Source: Latrodectus hesperus (taxonomy: Eukaryota; Arthropoda; Arachnida; Araneae; Theridiidae). From it: a DNA stretch of 64,000 bases. The position numbers and the translations under genes were made by a program. The stretch covers positions 45,357,673 through 45,421,672 of the forward strand of contig CM075860.1 in NCBI GenBank assembly GCA_037975125.1. The letters run 5' to 3'. The notes beneath the pieces are model-generated. The model ran no database searches, was not told the origin of the DNA, and saw only the letters and a program-made list of their open reading frames with translations. Positions within the stretch are counted from its first letter, which is position 1, and every line of letters starts with the position of its first letter. Shown here in pieces: positions 14,483-26,830 of the stretch.

Positions 14483-17400
14483 GTAAGTAAAATCACTACT
14501 CCATTAGGGAATTTATTTGCTTCTTTCTTAAGCACTATTATTATTTTTATTTTTATTTGAGTCATTTAAGATTATTTTATATAATTGTTTATAAAAAATA
14601 TGTGAATTATTAATCAAGCAATAAATACAAATGTTATTAATCTCATTTTAACCTTGTGACATTAAGCATTTCAATTAGTCCTTACCATAAAATTATTTTC
14701 TGTAAATTGAAAAAAAAATTATTTGAAATTCTATTTCTAAAATTACAATTAATGGTAAAATGCATTAAAATAATTTAACAATAACCATCAAAATCGAAAA
14801 GAATTTAAATGAGCATTCAACTTTTTATAAAATGACAAATTGACCATTCACTGAGAAATTTTGGAGATTTTATGTCCATCCGTGGAGCACTGGAGCAACT
14901 TTTCAATATTTAAATCATTTCCTGAAATAAAATTTACACAATTTCTATAACTGTACTAGACTTCTCATGTTCAAGAAAAAAGAATCAATAGCTATTATCT
15001 TGCATTGTTTTTTCAAATCCAAAGAGATAAATATCCAATTGTTTTTTTATTTGCCTGATAAACATTTCATCGAAATATAAAATGAAGTAAATTCCAGATG
15101 AAATTATTTCATCATAAATCCGTTTTCAGAAGTAAGAAAGCCTGAATTTTGTCACATATGGTGCTTTGGCTTCACTAAGCCCCACAAGTTAGGTGATTTC
15201 GGAATCATCAAAGGCAATGGAAAAAATATTTCCAAGTTCCTTTATTGAAGAAAAGGAGTAGTTACATTTTAAAACTGTAAGCAAAATTATTGGTATTAAA
15301 CTTTATCTTTGGTATTTAAAGGCATCAAAATCTTAATGGAAGATGATACAAGCAGCAATTTTGTCGATCTTATTTTCACATTCATGTTCAAAACAAAAAC
15401 ACTCTAATTTAATTTTTATTTCATTCGTTTTTTTATGTTTAACTAAACTGACATGAATCAAAACAAGAGAAATTTCCATACTTGCTACACTAAATTATTT
15501 GGAACACACGTAGTAAAAAGTGGAAGATATAACATCTGCTTGACATCAATCCTAAATAAAATTGTCATTTTTGTCCTTACGATCAGTAGTCAGTCAATTA
15601 TCTGAAAATTTCGCATTTCAAAGCATTTTAGTCCTGGTATTTATAAATACTTTAAAATATGCACATAAAGTAATAAATTTAAATTCCTAATAAAAATTAA
15701 TGGACAACAGCATTCAAATTCTTGAGATAAACAATTTATGTTTTCCTATCAAAGACACCGTGATCTATTAAGTTCTTGATTGCTGTGTAATAGGCAGACA
15801 CCTCCTATCACATCGTCCTCAACAATTGTTTTTATTTGCCACTGAATTCATTTCCCCCCATGATGTTATTAGAAAATCACTCCTTTTTTCGCCCATAAAG
15901 CTTTAAAGGAACAATTCTACTTTTCAGATCGAAAATAGGAGTTCTTTTTGCTTGGAAGTTGAAGTCGAAAATGATTCTGAATTTTAGAATTATTTAAAAT
16001 CGAGGACTTTTTAGGATTTCAAGACAACTACAAAGCCTGAAGATGTTGATTAATGTGACTTATTACTCGTACCATACAGACCAGTCATTACATTGTAGCC
16101 AATGGTAGTAACTCAAAATGAGCTTGCAGTCAACAATAAAACCAGAGATGACTATTAAACAATCAAAAGTTTTTTATAAATGCAAATTATAATTAAGTGC
16201 AGTTTTTTCTTGTATTTAATATGTATATATCTTAATTTTATAAGGATTACATTTGTTTTCCTCCTGCTTGGTATTCTGGTGGCATGTTCATGGTGCAGTA
16301 ATTGTATTGCTAGACAGTTTATTTTACTGATCTACCTTTGCAAAACACTGGTCTTCAATGGGAAAAACATGCTTTGCTAGACGAAAACTTTCACTGTATT
16401 TGTTTACGGTGGCAGTCAGGGCAATTGCCCTGCAGGCCCCCAAACAAAATATAAAATTTACTTTATGTTTCCAAATTGAATAAAAAGTTTGTTGTTGTGA
16501 AGCAGAGAAGGATCCTTAAAGAAGTTTTTGCTTGGGCTCCCATCATGCTACATTTAGCCTTGATGGCAGTTAGTGCAGAACCATGGATTTTATCAAATTT
16601 GCACTTGCATAGAAAAAATATTTATAGAGCAAACAAAAATGAATATTGTTAAGGCTAAGTTTTACAAATAATAAATCTATGATAATAATAATTGCTAATA
16701 TGTCCATTAAAACTGTTCAGTTACAGCCAGTTGCTTTTATTATTATTATTTATTTATTATTTTTTTTGCTTTTAAATTTAATAACATTAAAAGGTATAAA
16801 GAATTATATTATTGCTATATTTCTTTCTATATTGCTTGCAATTGCAGATTTCATATTAATGTGCAACATTGTGATTAAGTTTCCAACACACTTAATCTTG
16901 ATAGAAAATGGTGTTGTTCTTGTGTTTTCTGAGGATTCTACACAGTAACCAATTTTATGACATTCACATAACATTAATAGAATCCTTTGTTATAAATTAA
17001 GATAGGATATTTTTTTAAATATAATAACGATGAATAATAAGAAACAGTTTTTATTAGTGAATTTATGTTTTTGTGTTACTTGCAATTTCAATAAAAGGTA
17101 AAGTTCATGTGTAAACTTTATTCAAATGCAATAAATTTCAAGCAAACTTTTTAGAAACTGCTTTGTTTTCAGTAAATTGATACAAAGTAAAAATAAATGT
17201 TACTATTTACATTTGCTCTCATATCTCTGATCAGTTGTCAGGATTGTTATTCATGACCACAAACTGCAAGCCCATTAACAGCAAATAATATAATATGAAA
17301 TAATCTTTTCTAGCTAAATTAAAGTGAATTCAGTTTCTAAATTTTACATCCAAAATAGATTATATCTTTCTTAATGCGTTTGCTATTTACCCTAATAATT

Positions 17401-18454
17401 TTTTGGAATATTTAATCACAATATTATTTGTTATACTACAATTATTTTAGTGGTTTGTTTAGTAGTTCATACAGTTAAGAGTTATATAAAAAAATTTCTA
17501 ATATATTTTTAATAGTAGATAACAACTGCAGTCAGAATAACAAGCAAATTAAAACTAGAACAAAGAACAAAAGTAACATGAATTCAGATAACAAAACTGA
17601 AACTACAATATTTTTAAAGATATATGTACATTTTAAATATGTTAATATAAAATTACTACATGTTAAATTTTTAATTTTTTAAGAACCAATAATTAAGAAT
17701 TAATAAAGACAATAAAAAATTTAATTTATGAGTAAATATATGCTTTATTGTTTTAATCATTAATTATAATAACAGTATACATTAGTTCATTAATGCTTAT
17801 TCTCTGTTATATATTCACAGGATACATGGTGCATTTTAATGATATGCAGAAATTTATGTTCTCTTCTGATACAGCAACACTTGATACAAAAAATTATGCA
17901 ACTTAGCTGAAATATCAAAAATAAAATGAATTTAAACAATCAAATAGAAAACTACATAGACAATTACGTAAATTACTTGACATAAAATAAATACCAACCT
18001 CTAGTTTCAGTACCATTAGTGCAGAATATTAAGATTATAAATTTTTAAATGCAGTCATTTGCTTGGTTATTTCTCAGAGACTTATAAAAAGATACATTTT
18101 AAATAGCAAATACGAAATTATTAAAATAACAAACTCAAAAATACTGAATTGTAAATAGGAAAAATGACTTTCTAAAATATCAGTATTGTAATATTTAATT
18201 TATTCATAAAGTTTTAGAATATATCGCTGATATTCTAAAACTTGAAGATATATTTTAACCAATACTTATAAAATATTGATAAAAATAAGTTTAATGTATT
18301 TCAATAATTGTTTTATTAAGGCTCAGAAAAATAATTTGTTCTTTATTGTACATGAAAAAATTATTGAACCTTGATAGTTTGTCAAGTAAAATATGCATTA
18401 AAGCAAAATAGGCATAAAAAATTAATTAAGTAAATTTTTGTTTCATGTTTCTTA
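14483..18454. other. no gene recognised
   Basis: AT-rich. At 16405-16440 a GC-rich block containing GGGCAATTGCCCTGCAGGCC resembles hAT subterminal sequence and may be a fossil terminus, but no partner end or duplication was found. A 45-codon open stretch at 15120-15250 matches nothing I know. Confidence 0.4.
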
Positions 18455-18808
18455 AACCGACCTCCGGATTTTTCGTGTCACAAATGTTGACTCGGATCAT
18501 TATTTGTTTGTGGCAAAGCTGCGTGCCAGAATATCCTTATTTAAGAACACAAAAAGAAAGTCAATTAGCAACTTTGATTGCTCAAAGATCTTGAGCATAG
18601 AAAGCTATTTGAAACAGAAATGAATCTGAAAATTCAGGAGCTAAATCTTGCTAACTCTAGCACTGCTGAAAAGAAGTGGTCCTCTCTAAAGAAGATTATA
18701 TTGGACATTTCTGATCGTATGCTTGGACCAAAAGAGAAAACAAATAAAAAAGACTGATTTGACGAGGAATGCAAAATTGCAAATGAAAGAAAAAACAAAG
18801 CTTACAGA
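18455..18808 (+). pseudogene. RTE-like LINE, endonuclease end and linker (5' part of a split copy)
   Basis: Plus-strand translation gives FRVTNVDSDHYLFVAKLRAR, the C-terminal SDH motif of an apurinic-type endonuclease. After one frame change come AEKKWSSLKKIILDISDRML and FDEECKIANERKNKAYR, a conserved linker of RTE-like endonuclease-reverse transcriptase LINEs (a stop replaces the Trp before FDEE). It breaks off at about 18808, exactly where the 5' end of another LINE begins. The matching RT portion appears at 25385 on the same strand. Domain identity is clear; that both parts are one insertion is inferred. Confidence 0.75.
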
Positions 18809-20013
18809 GGTGGTGAAGAAAAGATGAGAGGAGGAAGTGTGGGGTTTGGCTACCCTCTCACACTGAGACTTCTTTGGGGATGCTTTAACCCTGATTTTAT
18901 TGGTGTTTAACTTGTTTTTGACAAAAATTTGAACTTAGCTGGACTTAGCACCCAATTCCGACTGTAAACCAAATATACTTGAAAATAACTATTACCAACT
19001 ATTCCGCAAAATGGCGGGTTTTTAATGATATATTTTTATGTACAGAGAGGGACACGGACCTCTACGGCCAGCTTTGAGAAATAGTCTTGGAAAGTGTTTT
19101 GAGTGTATGAGGATGGGGAAAGAAGCTGTCCTACGATAGGGATCGGTAGATTTCTACCTTTCCCAGCCTGTAGACTCGTGTTATGTAGGTTTAATGGTAG
19201 TCAAATAGGGCTGTTGCAGTGAAAGTGTAAAATTTTTAATTTTTTCACTTAAATTAATGTATGTATGTGGCAATGTATGTATAGTCCTTTTTAACTTATT
19301 CCGAAACTAAATATTTAAAGCGTTGAATGTAGGTTCTAATGCGGAAGTCCCCCGTGTTAGAAATAATATGTATGCTTAAATAGGCAAAATATAAAAATTC
19401 AAAAGTGTGTGAGAGTGAATGGTGCGTATTGTGTAAAATGGCAAGGGTCAAATACACCGCACAAAAATTGGTAAATAAAAGATTGACGGAGACGTCGAGC
19501 TGTCAATGCAAAAGTGAAAATAGAGCGTGTGGTCTTGCTTGAATGCTAAGGCAGGCAAGTACCAGCCTTGGGAGTTCAGGGCTAGTACCCTGACCTTGGT
19601 GAGCGGAAACCTCTCCGACAATATGGAAGCGATTAGTTGCACAGTGACGACGTGACTGTTTCTGGTCGTGCTTGTGAGAAACAACCCCGCAATGTCGAGC
19701 GGTTAGGAGAGCATATGGAAGAGGTGAGAGGCCTTCGAGAAATCCTCCCCTTTATGAAATTGACTGTCTTGGCAGTCCGATGGATTGAGGGACCGTAGGA
19801 TTGAGTTCCTACGTTGGTCTGACTTTCTGGAAGTGTGCAATCCACGGCATGTTGGAGTAGGGTGGACTACATACTGGAAGCCTTAGGGGTTACCCTGTAC
19901 TGCAGTTTGGAAAGGGTGGCGGATCCGTGTCGGGGACGGCTCAGGCGGTTCGCTGGAAGAAACCAATTAAGTTTGGGAGCTGAGCTTAACAACTGCCAAA
20001 ACGAATCTCTATT

Positions 20014-21246
20014 ATGGCCACACCAGAGAGTAATACGATTAAAAGCGTTCACCTTAAGAGTGTAAGCAAAAGCACAGCAAAAAGTCCTTCAAAGAAGGCA
20101 AAAAAACGCACTTCTCAGTGCGAGTTAGTTAGACTTAGTCAGAAATACGAAGTGGATAGCACTGTTCTTGAAGCGCTTGTCACGCATGTAACAACTGCAA
20201 CAGGAGGTTCTCCAGCTAAAGACCAGACTGTGGAGAAACAAAAACCGAGCATGGTATCTAGCAGCTGTCAGACTGATGAAATATCAGTAGATGACTCAGT
20301 TGAAAAGTCAGTGGACTCGGAGCAGGACAAAGGAATTGCCCCGAAGGAAGACTGGTAAAGAGGAGAAAAAAATCCAGGCGAAATGGTTTGGTGCCCAGAG
20401 AGAAAAGCATGTACGGGAGTTTAAAAACTCAAACCACCCATAATAAACAAGGCAACCCAGGAAAGGGTCCAGTCAGGTCCTACGCTGAGGTGGCCAAAAA
20501 TAAGGGGAAGATGAAAGTGCAAAGTAGCGCTCACTTAGGGTACCCAAAGAACGGGTGTCACTTGACCTCTGAGAATGTCAAGAACAAACTCAAGAAGGCG
20601 ATTGACCCGAGGAAACTCGGGGTATCAGTTCAAGGTCTTAAAAGTCTTAACAATAACGGGGTCGTTATTGAATTGAAAGACCAGAAGGATCTCAGTACCA
20701 TAAGGGAACAGATCCAAAATGTCCTCAGTGAAAAACTTGAAGCCAGGTAGCCACCGTGGCGGCTACCAAGAGTTTTAATACATGACCTCCTGGGAACGGA
20801 CAGAGAGGCTGAGGTCCTTGAGGGCCTGCAAACATAAAATGAGATCCCCGAGGCCACCTGAAGGTGGTCTTTAAATTGAATGGGAAGGGATCGGAAAAAC
20901 ACTGGGTGCTGGAAATAGCACCGGAAGTGTTTAAAGCACTTATTAGGAAAGGAAAGGTCAGCTGCGGCTGGCAAAAGCATAGGGTCCAGGAGTTCCTTGA
21001 ACCCACAAGATGTTTTAAATGCTGTAAGTATGGGCACCTGCAGTCAAAGTGCCCAGATAAAAAGCAGATCTGTACCGTTTGTAGCAGAGAGCACTCCTTC
21101 AAGGAGTGTGACAAGAAGGAAACCAAATGTGCCAACTGCGTCAGGGTGTACAAAATGTTCAAACTGAAGCTAAATACTGGACACAAAGCTGCCCGCAGTA
21201 CAAACGAGAGTGTGAGCGATTATGCTCTCGCACTAATTATGGTTGA
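20014..21246 (+). pseudogene. LINE ORF1 (gag-like, three zinc knuckles), frameshifted
   Basis: It starts at ATG 20014 (MATPESNTIKSVHLK), a Lys/Ser/Thr-rich N-terminus. The frame breaks near 20358. The next segment (20388-20750) has RSYAEVAKNKGK, a motif common in arthropod LINE ORF1 proteins, and ends near EKLEAR; another break precedes 20864. The C-terminal segment carries CFKCCKYGHLQSKC (CX2CX4HX4C), CTVCSREHSFKEC (CX2CX3HX4C) and CANC...GHKAA...CPQYKREC. Such proteins bind their RNA and form nucleoprotein particles. The stop TGA is at 21244-21246. At least three frame changes make it a pseudogene. Confidence 0.8.
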
Positions 21247-22869
21247 AATAGCCAACGGACTAGAATATGGCATTTTGCAGATAAATCTCGCAAGATCTAG
21301 AGTGGCAACTATGGAGATTTTAAAGGAGTTGGAACTGGGAGTTTAAAGGAGTTGGAACCGCCATCCTTCTCTTACAGGAGCCCTATTTGGTGGACGGCGA
21401 GATTGCGGTCTTTCCAAACTCATGGTTGGTCTCTCACATAGCCGACAGATTGGCCACAGTGGTCGTTACTAACACAAAAATCAGCATCTGGACTAAACAT
21501 GCCGATGCTCACATCATAGCGGTTGACATAAAGGATCTGCACCAATCGCTGCTGATTGTGTCGGTTTATGTTTCTCCAAAAGCAGACATTGGCGGTTTTC
21601 TAGAGACTCTCAAAAAAAATCATTCAGTTCCATAAGAGAGTACTCATAGGAGGAGACTTTAACACCAGGCATCATATGTGGGACCCCGAGTGTCAGTCTA
21701 GAGGGAACTAAGGGAGGGGAAACCCTTGTGGAATTTCTCATTCGAAACGACCTCGTCATTTTAAATGATGCAACCTACGGGGCGACCTTTGAAACTATGA
21801 ATGTGGGAGGAGCTGAATCGATCTGTCGGTAACAACGGGCGATCTGCAGTCATTTTTCTCCTCCTGGAAAGTGGTTGAGAATTGCATTAGCGATCACAAC
21901 TACATCTCCTTCAAGCTAGTACCAAAACTCATTAAGAGTTAAAATGCGGGCAAATTGAGACTAGGCAAATATCGCCTTCAGAGATTGGATGCAGACTTTA
22001 ATAAAAAAGCACTTGATCTCAATGATCAGATCCTAAGAGCTAAAGAAGCCAAAGACCTAGATGAAGTGGTGGATGACATCACTCAGGTACTGCAGGAGAT
22101 CTGCAACAGAAGGCTTTAGCCTTGTACTAGCACGACCGCTAGGAAACAGGTTCCATGGTGGGATGATCAGTTGACGATGCTATGGAGCAAAACGCAAGCG
22201 TTGAGAAGGTATGAGAAATGTGCCGACTCCGATAAACGCAAAGCCAGAAAAACGCTGCATAACAGATCTGCGGCCCTGTATAAAAGACTCATACTTGAGA
22301 AAAAGGAGTCAAACTGGGATAAATTCTGCCAAAACATCATGCGATCCAATGTGTGGTCGTTGCCATATAAAATAGGGGTTGGAAACGCTGTTAAAAGCAC
22401 TCCATTAAGTAGCGTCAAACTGCCTGACATATCTCCGAGCAACAGCGAGGAGGAAACCGTCAAAACGATTGTAGCTGGACTGTTCCCGGTGGATGATAAG
22501 GACCAGGAAAGTAAGGAGCAAGAAGGCATGAGGAGGTTAGCGGACTCCTATGGCGGTGGAGATAACGATCGGCCTTTCACGAAAGTGGAGATTATGTCGG
22601 TAGTTAAATCCATGGCAAAGAAAAAGGCACCGGGACTCGACGAAATCCCGGCCGAGGCGGTGCAGGCAATTTTTTGAGAGAAATCCCGGAATGTTTGTAC
22701 TCCTTTTCAACAAATGCCTTTTTCTTAAGCATTTCTCAAGATCATGGAAACATGCCAAACTGGTGTTATACAAGAAACTGGGAAAGAACGCATCTGAGGC
22801 GTGTTCATATAGGCCAATTTGTCTACTGTCTAGTTTAGGTAAAGTGCTAGACAAGCTCCTCACACAAAG

Positions 22870-22919
22870 GATTTGTCACTATTTGGTGAAGACTCAGGTT
22901 CACCAAATAGTGACAAATC
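22870..22919. repeat. perfect 21-bp inverted repeat inside RT coding sequence
   Basis: Arms 22870-22890 and 22899-22919 are exact reverse complements around GACTCAGG. The left arm reads in frame as part of the RT (RICHYLVK), so the right arm looks like a templated inverted copy and not ancestral sequence. Confidence 0.9.
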
Positions 22920-23836
22920 ACCCTACCCAACATGGCTTCAGGCCGGGTAGTTAGTGCGACACGGCGCACCTGTGTCTCAATGACACAATACGGTTTTTCC
23001 AGGAGCAAGGAAAGTACGTGAACCTATTCTCACTAGATGTTCAGGGGACTTTTGACAGCATGTGGAGACCAGGCGTTATGTTCCTCCTCGGTCAGGCACG
23101 ATGTACACATATATATATATGTTGGTGAAGCCCTATCTGGAAGACAGGAAAATCATTTATAAAGGCTCGGGAGAAAACCTAGTTTTCGAATCCAGCAGAG
23201 GAGTACCGCAGGGGTCATGTAGTGGACCACTATTCTGGAATTTAGTTGCAGACAGCGCATTGCGACTGGACATGCCGAATGTTACGAGGATTATTGCCTT
23301 CGCTGATGACATGCTGCTGGTCGCAGCTGGTGACTCAAGAGCAAAGCTCGAGCAAAATACGGAGATAGCCCTCAATACGATCAGCAACTGGGGGAAGATG
23401 TACAAGCTGGTATTCAATCCCAGCAAAATGGTGGCCCTCACAGTCACCAGAAGGCGCAAATTAAAGCGACCGCCTGTATTCAGATGGGACGGAACCTCCA
23501 TGAAGTCTGTGCAGGAGCTTAAATTCCTGGGCGTAAAGTACGATAGCGCACTCACCTTCAATTCCCATCTAAAGGAGGTGAGGCAAAATATTGTGAATGT
23601 CACAATGGCACTCCAACGGACGGGGAGAGTCCTGTTCGGACTAGAGCCTGGGCTACTCAAACGCCTTTATAGGAGTGGAACTGAAAAAAATGGCTCTCTT
23701 CGATATAGGGGCATGGGGACAGAGATTGGAATGCAAGACCTTCTGTGGGCACCTGCAAAGTGTGCAAAGACCTGCACTAGTGGCAATAACAAGAAGCTAC
23801 AGCACTGTTTCTACTGCTGCTGTACAAGTACTGGCG

Positions 23837-24017
23837 AGTTTGTTTGTTTGTTTTTTGCTCGAACGGTCATTTTTTGCACTCGAGGGCTAATTAGACCGGA
23901 CCTACGGTTTAAAGTGGAATCCGAACCACTACAAACATCCATGCCCAAGGTGGGATTCGAACCCACGAACTGTTGAACCGAAGGCAAGAGCGCTAACCAT
24001 TCGGCTGCCAGCTCGGC
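23837..24017 (-). mobile_element. tRNA-derived SINE inserted in LINE ORF2
   Basis: The exact 12-bp duplication CAAGTACTGGCG lies at 23825-23836 and 24018-24029. On the minus strand the head reads GGCCGAGCTGGCAGCCGAAT then GGTTAGCGC (A box), a B box GGGTTCGAATCCCAC, a body with GTGGTTCGGATTCC, and a tail of AAACAAACAAAC. It interrupts the LINE between the RT and RNase H domains. A degraded relative is at 61701-61795. Confidence 0.9.
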
Positions 24018-25310
24018 CAAGTACTGGCGGGAGTCCTACCGCTAGACATTAAAGCAGGCATAGAATATGCGAAGCTTATGGTATTGGTAGAGCGCAGGCC
24101 ACACTCCTTCTATGACATTGATCTGCGGCCTGAAGATGTCGAGCAGAGGGTTGATATCTTAAAGGGTCACCCAGCGGACAGGTGCAGTATACCTTTCAAT
24201 AGTGAAGGGCCGACTGGTGAGGGTCTAGAGATATATACAGACGGATCAGGCATTGATGGTAAAGTTGGTTTAGGGTTCACCATCTTCTACTTTGGGCAAG
24301 AAATTGTCACTTATGGTGCTAGACTCGGTGACGAAAATTCTGTCTTTCAGCCAGAAATATCGGCACTGGGACCGGCACTAGATTGGCTCAAAAGTAGACT
24401 GGGCAACAGCGTGTGTCATATATACAGCGACTCATTGTCCTCCCTTTACTCCCTGGCCGATCTGAACAACTAAAACATCTTGGTTAATAAAGTAAAAGAC
24501 TCTTACCGGGAAGCAACTGACGGCAGAGAGGTATTCCTGCATTATGTAGGTGCTCAAGCAGGCACTGTCGGTAACGAAAGGGCAGATGAACTGGCCAAAG
24601 AGACTGCGAACCTACCAGAGCCAACGCTGGACCTCTCACGTCCAAGGTCGCACCTTCTCCAGGTGCTGCATAAAGAAGCACTGCATGTATGGCAGCAGAG
24701 ATAGGAGAATGATTAAGTGGGTCGCCAGACCTACAGATTCTTCCAAACAGTGACCAAAAAGAGAGTTTTCGGAAATGCTATTGTAGCCCAAATAGCGACT
24801 GGACACGGACGTGTACCGGTATACCATCATAAACGAGGGTATCCGATTAGTGAGTTATGTCGCTCTTGCAATGTGGTGGGGGATTGCCTCCACTTTGTGC
24901 TGTCTTGTACTCGACCTCGGAAGAAAGGAGCAAACTGGTGTACAATTTGCACAAGCTTGAGTACCATCCTGGATTGGCGCAATTGGTCGTTCCTCAAAAG
25001 GATCATGTCCATTTCATTGGATGAGATTCCAATGATGGAATACCAGCGTGCCATCGACAATGGTCCGGTCGAGATCTGGGAGATTGAGGAATAGTATGGA
25101 ATTGATGGTTCTAAAATAAAATAATGCATGGAAATGAAGGAAAGGTATCGTACAAATCTTCCATGAGGTGTACTGATTGCCATGTAAAGAGAGTGGGTGC
25201 CGGCGAGTTTACTCGTCTCATCAAGGTATGATTCGCGGGCTCGTCTACCAAGGCAGGTGGCGGCTGCCAGGTGGTAGATTAGAGTTGAATATCTTCGGGT
25301 TGCTTGGTAC

Positions 25311-26617
25311 TTGAAATTAGTTATAGAAGCCTTGGCTTCTGGTACTAAGCTTCGACAACTCGATCCCCTTCTGTTCCCATGGATGGTAACGGTGGTTGGA
25401 GAATATCAATGTGGCTTCAGAAAAAACAAATCCACCACAGAACAGATTTTCAACTTACGCCAAATTATGGAAAAAACAAGAGAAGTTGATATCGATTTAC
25501 ATTACCTTTTTATTGACTTTAAATCGGCATATGACAGTGTTGACCGAGATGCTCTCTTAGCAGCTTTGTTAGACCTGGGCATGCCAAATAAATATGTGCA
25601 GCTCATCAAGGCTACACTGACCACCACCCTATCCTTTGTCAAACCATCAAGTAATCTCACCGACCTTTTTGAAATAAAAAATGGTGTCAGGCAAGGCAAT
25701 TGTCTCGCATGCCTTCTCTTCAACCTGGCACTAGAGTGGGTAATTCATAACTCTGGCATCTATAACAGGGGCACCATCTTTACCAAGTCTATCCAAGTTC
25801 TTGCCTATGCAGATGACATTGTCATTATAGCTAGGATAAAACCCTCTCTATTAGAGACTTTCTCCTCTCTAAAGAACTCTGCAAAGAAAATACACCTTGT
25901 TATTAACGAAGAAAAAACAAAATATATGGCGATTACAAAATCCCCTACACAGATGAATTTCTTACAAATCGGGGACATGAAATTTGAGGTAGTCAACAAC
26001 TTTACCTACATGGGATCAAACATCAATACTCAAAATGACATTACCTCTGAAATAAGAATTCAATCTGCTACCTGCAGTCTGCATGGTTTAATGAACTTTT
26101 TGAGATCAAAAGTAGTTAAAAGACAGACCAAAATGATACTACACAAGACAATTATAAGACCGGTGTTGACTTATGGATCAGAAACCTGGACCTTAACCAA
26201 GAATCGTGAAAACCAACTAGTCATCTTTGAAAGAAAAGTCCTTAGGAAGATTTTCGGTCTAGTCAATGAAGAAGGCTGTTAGGGGCATCGCTACAACTTT
26301 GAGATCTATAGGATGCTAAAAGACCATGACATTACAAAGACCATCAATGTAAATCCTTTAAAATTTGCAGGACACATATGCCGCCTAGATCCTTCTACCC
26401 TGATATACAAAATCTCGCATTACAAACCCATTGTGAAAAGACCAAGGGTTTGCCCAAACTCAGAAGGTGGGATGCGGTAGATGATGATCTTAGCATTTTA
26501 AAAGTGAAGCACTGGAGGTCTGTCGCCAAGCAAAGGCCGGCGTGGAAAAGTGTTCTAAGGAAGGCCTTGGTCCACCCGGTCAATAGAAGAAGTCAATAGA
26601 TCGAGTCAATAGAAGAA
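25311..26617 (+). pseudogene. RTE-like LINE, reverse transcriptase to 3' end (3' part of split copy)
   Basis: From about 25400 the frame reads VVGEYQCGFRKNKSTTEQIF, YLFIDFKSAYDSVDRDALL, NGVRQGNCLACLLFN and VLAYADDIVIIARI (catalytic YADD, about 25800), then TYGSETWTLTKNRENQL and FERKVLRKIFG, all hallmarks of RTE-like LINE reverse transcriptases. A stop occurs at 26280. After a frame change near 26445 the C-terminus continues to WDAVDDDLSILKVKHWRSVA. The 3' end is three 13-bp units starting GTCAATAGA (26579-26617), the short tandem tail typical of RTE elements. The first roughly 75 bases of the open frame are probably not LINE sequence. About 150-200 residues between KNKAYR at 18805 and GEYQCGF are missing. 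Confidence 0.85.
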
Positions 26618-26654
26618 GACTTTTTAGCAGATATAGTTTGTTCTAATATATGCT

Positions 26655-26830
26655 TTTTTTCCCTTTCATATGGGATTTAATTGCCAATTTGCCCATATTT
26701 GAAATACAAAAGTCTTTCTTGCAAATTGCACAATGGGCATGTGTTTTTTCTGAACCAAGCAAAAGCCATTTTGTATGGCTTTTCCAGAGTACACTAATCA
26801 TTGGAAAGACACTTTCCATCAGTCATATTA
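26655..26830 (-). pseudogene. zinc-finger fragment of a hAT-associated protein
   Basis: The minus strand is open across THAHCAICKKDFCISNMGKL then AIKSHMKGKKS. C-X2-C followed by a His near SHMKGKK resembles the BED-like/C2H2 fingers found at the N-terminus of many arthropod hAT-related proteins. No further coding or terminal repeats are visible, so it is a fossil. Assignment rests on the motif alone. Confidence 0.5.

Larger units (their letters stand above)
21239..25094 (+). pseudogene. LINE ORF2: endonuclease, reverse transcriptase, RNase H; frameshifted
   Basis: It starts at ATG 21239, overlapping the ORF1 stop. Endonuclease: INLARSRVAT, QEPYLVDGEI, GGDFNTRHHMWD and SDHNYISF. Reverse transcriptase: KKKAPGLDEIPAEAV, SYRPICLLSSLGKVLDKLL, GVPQGSCSGPLFWN and the catalytic IIAFADDMLLV (23290-23325). 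RNase H: IYTDGSGIDG (first Asp), QPEISAL (Glu), HIYSDSLSSL (Asp) and GTVGNERADELAKETA. A C-terminal CRSC-X7-H-X4-C knuckle lies at about 24860-24910. Breaks include a 23-bp-period duplication (21319-21358), an A8 run near 21612, stops near 21945 and 22119, a palindromic change at 22870-22919, the SINE at 23837, and stops at 24471 and 24702. Nicking and target-primed reverse transcription would be its role if intact. Confidence 0.85.
18809..25300 (+). mobile_element. near full-length non-LTR retrotransposon (two ORFs) nested in an older LINE
   Basis: A block visibly richer in G+C than its surroundings. It has a 5' untranslated region (18809-20013, opening about GGGTTTGGCTACCC), ORF1 with CCHC knuckles (20014-21246), ORF2 with endonuclease, reverse transcriptase and RNase H (21239-25094), and a 3' region of uncertain end (about 25200-25380). 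The ORF2 start overlaps the ORF1 stop within ATGGTTGA. Several indels and stops make it non-functional, and a SINE is inserted at 23837. The arrangement fits the I/LOA/R1/Jockey assemblage. Element boundaries are approximate because no target duplication could be defined. Confidence 0.85.

Noticed and set aside
15120..15250. 45-codon plus-strand open stretch after TTTTCAG
   Set aside because: No donor in frame and no recognisable motif.
16646..16948. 100-residue hydrophobic open frame
   Set aside because: Composition follows AT-rich DNA; no splice context, motif or homology recognised.
23945..24017. tRNA gene on the minus strand
   Set aside because: It is the tRNA-like head of a SINE with TSD inside a LINE.
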